This document shows positions 7,379 to 7,900 of a stretch of 7,900 nt of DNA, piece by piece; the first letter of the stretch is position 1, and every line of letters begins with the position of its first letter. The position numbers and the translations under genes are program-made. The DNA is from CAYLHU01 sp964383715 (GTDB lineage Bacteria; Patescibacteriota; Minisyncoccia; Minisyncoccales; CG1-02-41-26): contig CAYLHU010000023.1 in NCBI GenBank assembly GCA_964383715.1, positions 1-7,900 on the forward strand, in the 5' to 3' direction. Under the pieces are notes generated by a model. It did not search any database. It worked only from the letters and a program-made list of their open reading frames with translations, and was not told where the DNA came from.

Positions 7379-7729
7379 TTAAGATGAGAAGTAAGCGCGT
7401 GCTTGCTGGCGATGATCTTCGGATTTGGAAACCGATTTGTCAGCCAAAAGATTGGCATCCGGTTTGACAACCGGAGATTTGGCATCCGGTTTGACAACCG
7501 AAGATTCAACATCCGTTTCGGTGAGTTTGGGATATCCTACTCCCCCGCCGAAATAAACTTGGGATCTCCTGATTCCATTCCGCAGAGTAACGAAAACCTG
7601 CTTACAGGTTTGACAAAATCTCTCTTTTGTCTGCTCCGTGTCCAAAGACACTGTGATTTCATTACCCCCACAACTAGGACAAAGGCAACCACTTTCAAGA
7701 AATTTTTTTTCCGAGATGCATGGCAACAT
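7379..7729 (-). CDS. Small zinc-ribbon protein with C-terminal 9-residue repeat (116 aa)
   Basis: The ATG at 7729-7727 follows a clear AAAGGGG ribosome binding site 8 nt upstream; the stop is TAA at 7381-7379. Residues 17-20 (CPSC) and 39-42 (CQTC) form two CxxC knuckles about 18 residues apart, the pattern of a treble-clef or zinc-ribbon fold that binds one zinc ion. An extra Cys lies at residue 15 and another at 4. After the ribbon comes a short stretch with a Gly-Gly-Gly motif, then a hydrophilic, probably disordered tail containing VVKPDA twice at a 9-residue spacing. I do not recognise the family; zinc ribbons of this type bind nucleic acids or proteins. It is convergent with the giant gene and appears to stand alone in this window. 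A longer frame on the opposite strand (7403-7837) has no ribosome binding site or recognisable domain. Confidence 0.65.
   Translation of the reverse strand: MLPCISEKKFLESGCLCPSCGGNEITVSLDTEQTKERFCQTCKQVFVTLRNGIRRSQVYFGGGVGYPKLTETDVESSVVKPDAKSPVVKPDANLLADKSVSKSEDHRQQARAYFSS
7454..7507 (-). repeat. 27-bp in-frame tandem repeat in the zinc-ribbon gene
   Basis: Two units (7454-7480 and 7481-7507) are nearly identical and encode the repeated VVKPDA segment of the tail. Unit 1 holds an inverted repeat TCCGGTT / AACCGGA around TGAC (7458-7475); unit 2 keeps a 5-bp version. A degenerate continuation (CATCCGTTTCGG) follows at 7509-7520. Confidence 0.9.
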
Positions 7730-7737
7730 AACGCAAT

Positions 7738-7744
7738 CCCCTTT
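7738..7744 (-). promoter_or_regulatory. Ribosome binding site of the zinc-ribbon gene
   Basis: AAAGGGG on the minus strand ends 8 nt before the ATG at 7729. This is good Shine-Dalgarno spacing and the main support for the chosen start. Confidence 0.65.
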
Positions 7745-7765
7745 CTTTTTCTGTTTTTAAAGACC

Positions 7766-7807
7766 TATTATTTATTATTTATTATTTATTACTTATCACT
7801 TATTACT
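7766..7807. repeat. Degenerate heptamer tandem repeat
   Basis: Six consecutive 7-bp units run TATTATT x3, then TATTACT, TATCACT, TATTACT. The tract lies just upstream of the zinc-ribbon gene and directly abuts the 48-bp repeats. Read on the minus strand it offers several TAATAA-like -10 candidates, but no -35 stands out, so no promoter is called. Confidence 0.85.
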
Positions 7808-7808
7808 T

Positions 7809-7900
7809 ACGACGAGCGTAGCGAGGAGTCAAGATGAGAGTAATCTCTCATCGCCAACGACGAGCGTAGCGAGGAGTCAAGATGAGAGTAATCTCTCATC
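7809..7900. repeat. 48-bp-period tandem repeat with internal hairpin (2 copies, likely continuing past the edge)
   Basis: Two identical 44-bp units (7809-7852 and 7857-7900) are separated by GCCA. Each has GAGCGTAGCGAGGAGTC followed by a perfect 8-bp stem GATGAGAG / CTCTCATC around TAAT (7833-7852 and 7881-7900). The second copy ends exactly at the window edge. Translated in one frame the unit gives DERSEES, a phrase I recall from spurious ends of many CPR proteins. Spacing is far too short for CRISPR spacers. Confidence 0.85.

Noticed and set aside
7276..7512. Minus-strand 78-residue frame continuing past the zinc-ribbon stop, as a possible frameshifted C terminus
   Set aside because: It is in a different frame, its start lies inside the 27-bp repeats, it runs through the terminator-like hairpins and it has no ribosome binding site. 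I see no evidence of a frameshift in the zinc-ribbon gene.
7403..7837. Plus-strand 144-residue frame overlapping the zinc-ribbon gene
   Set aside because: It has no ribosome binding site, no domain, and a tail that runs through the heptamer tract and into the DERSEES repeat. The minus-strand frame has a binding site and two CxxC motifs.
7809..7900. CRISPR array
   Set aside because: The identical 44-bp units are separated by only 4 bp, which leaves no room for spacers.

Overview
The window is AT-rich and is almost filled by one giant open reading frame on the + strand. It runs without a stop from base 1 to the TAA at 7090-7092, so its 5' end lies outside the window. The visible 2363 residues form a mosaic of extracellular-type beta-sandwich modules: four lamin-tail domains (LTD), several Ig-like and FN3-like modules, a BACON-like module and a PKD domain. 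A PQQ-type beta-propeller closes the C terminus. This architecture, the AT-rich codons, the standard use of TGA and the 48-bp 'DERSEES' repeat at the right edge together suggest a Patescibacteria/CPR (Parcubacteria-like) genome. That assignment is inference from family knowledge; no taxonomic marker gene is present.

Layout. Bases 1-1200 encode an unrecognised N-terminal part that ends in a charged, coiled-coil-like stretch. Bases 1207-2859 hold LTD1-3, separated by Gly-rich and Pro-Glu linkers. Bases 2866-4950 hold Ig/FN3/BACON/PKD modules. Bases 4957-5514 hold LTD4, followed by an FN3 module and then the propeller (about 5848-7089). Bases 7093-7378 are a convergent intergenic region with a perfect 16-bp inverted repeat and a minus-strand terminator whose 3' arm and T-tract are tandemly duplicated. 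A small minus-strand gene at 7379-7729 encodes a two-CxxC zinc-ribbon protein with a 9-residue repeat. Bases 7745-7900 are non-coding: a degenerate heptamer repeat and two copies of a 48-bp, hairpin-bearing repeat that probably continues past the edge.

The most interesting signal is a family of palindromes with the core GGGGTCAGACCCC embedded in frame in the giant gene: a 24-bp tandem pair at 1594-1641 and a single copy at 3760-3788. The core is read in the same frame (G-S-D-P) at both loci. The flanking arms differ between loci yet remain self-complementary. Within the tandem pair one base-pair change is compensated on the opposite arm. This looks like a small palindromic element that tolerates, or exploits, insertion into coding sequence.

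The two genes converge and nothing in the sequence links their functions. The giant protein is most likely a secreted or surface-exposed adhesive or scaffold protein. The zinc-ribbon protein is of unknown function.
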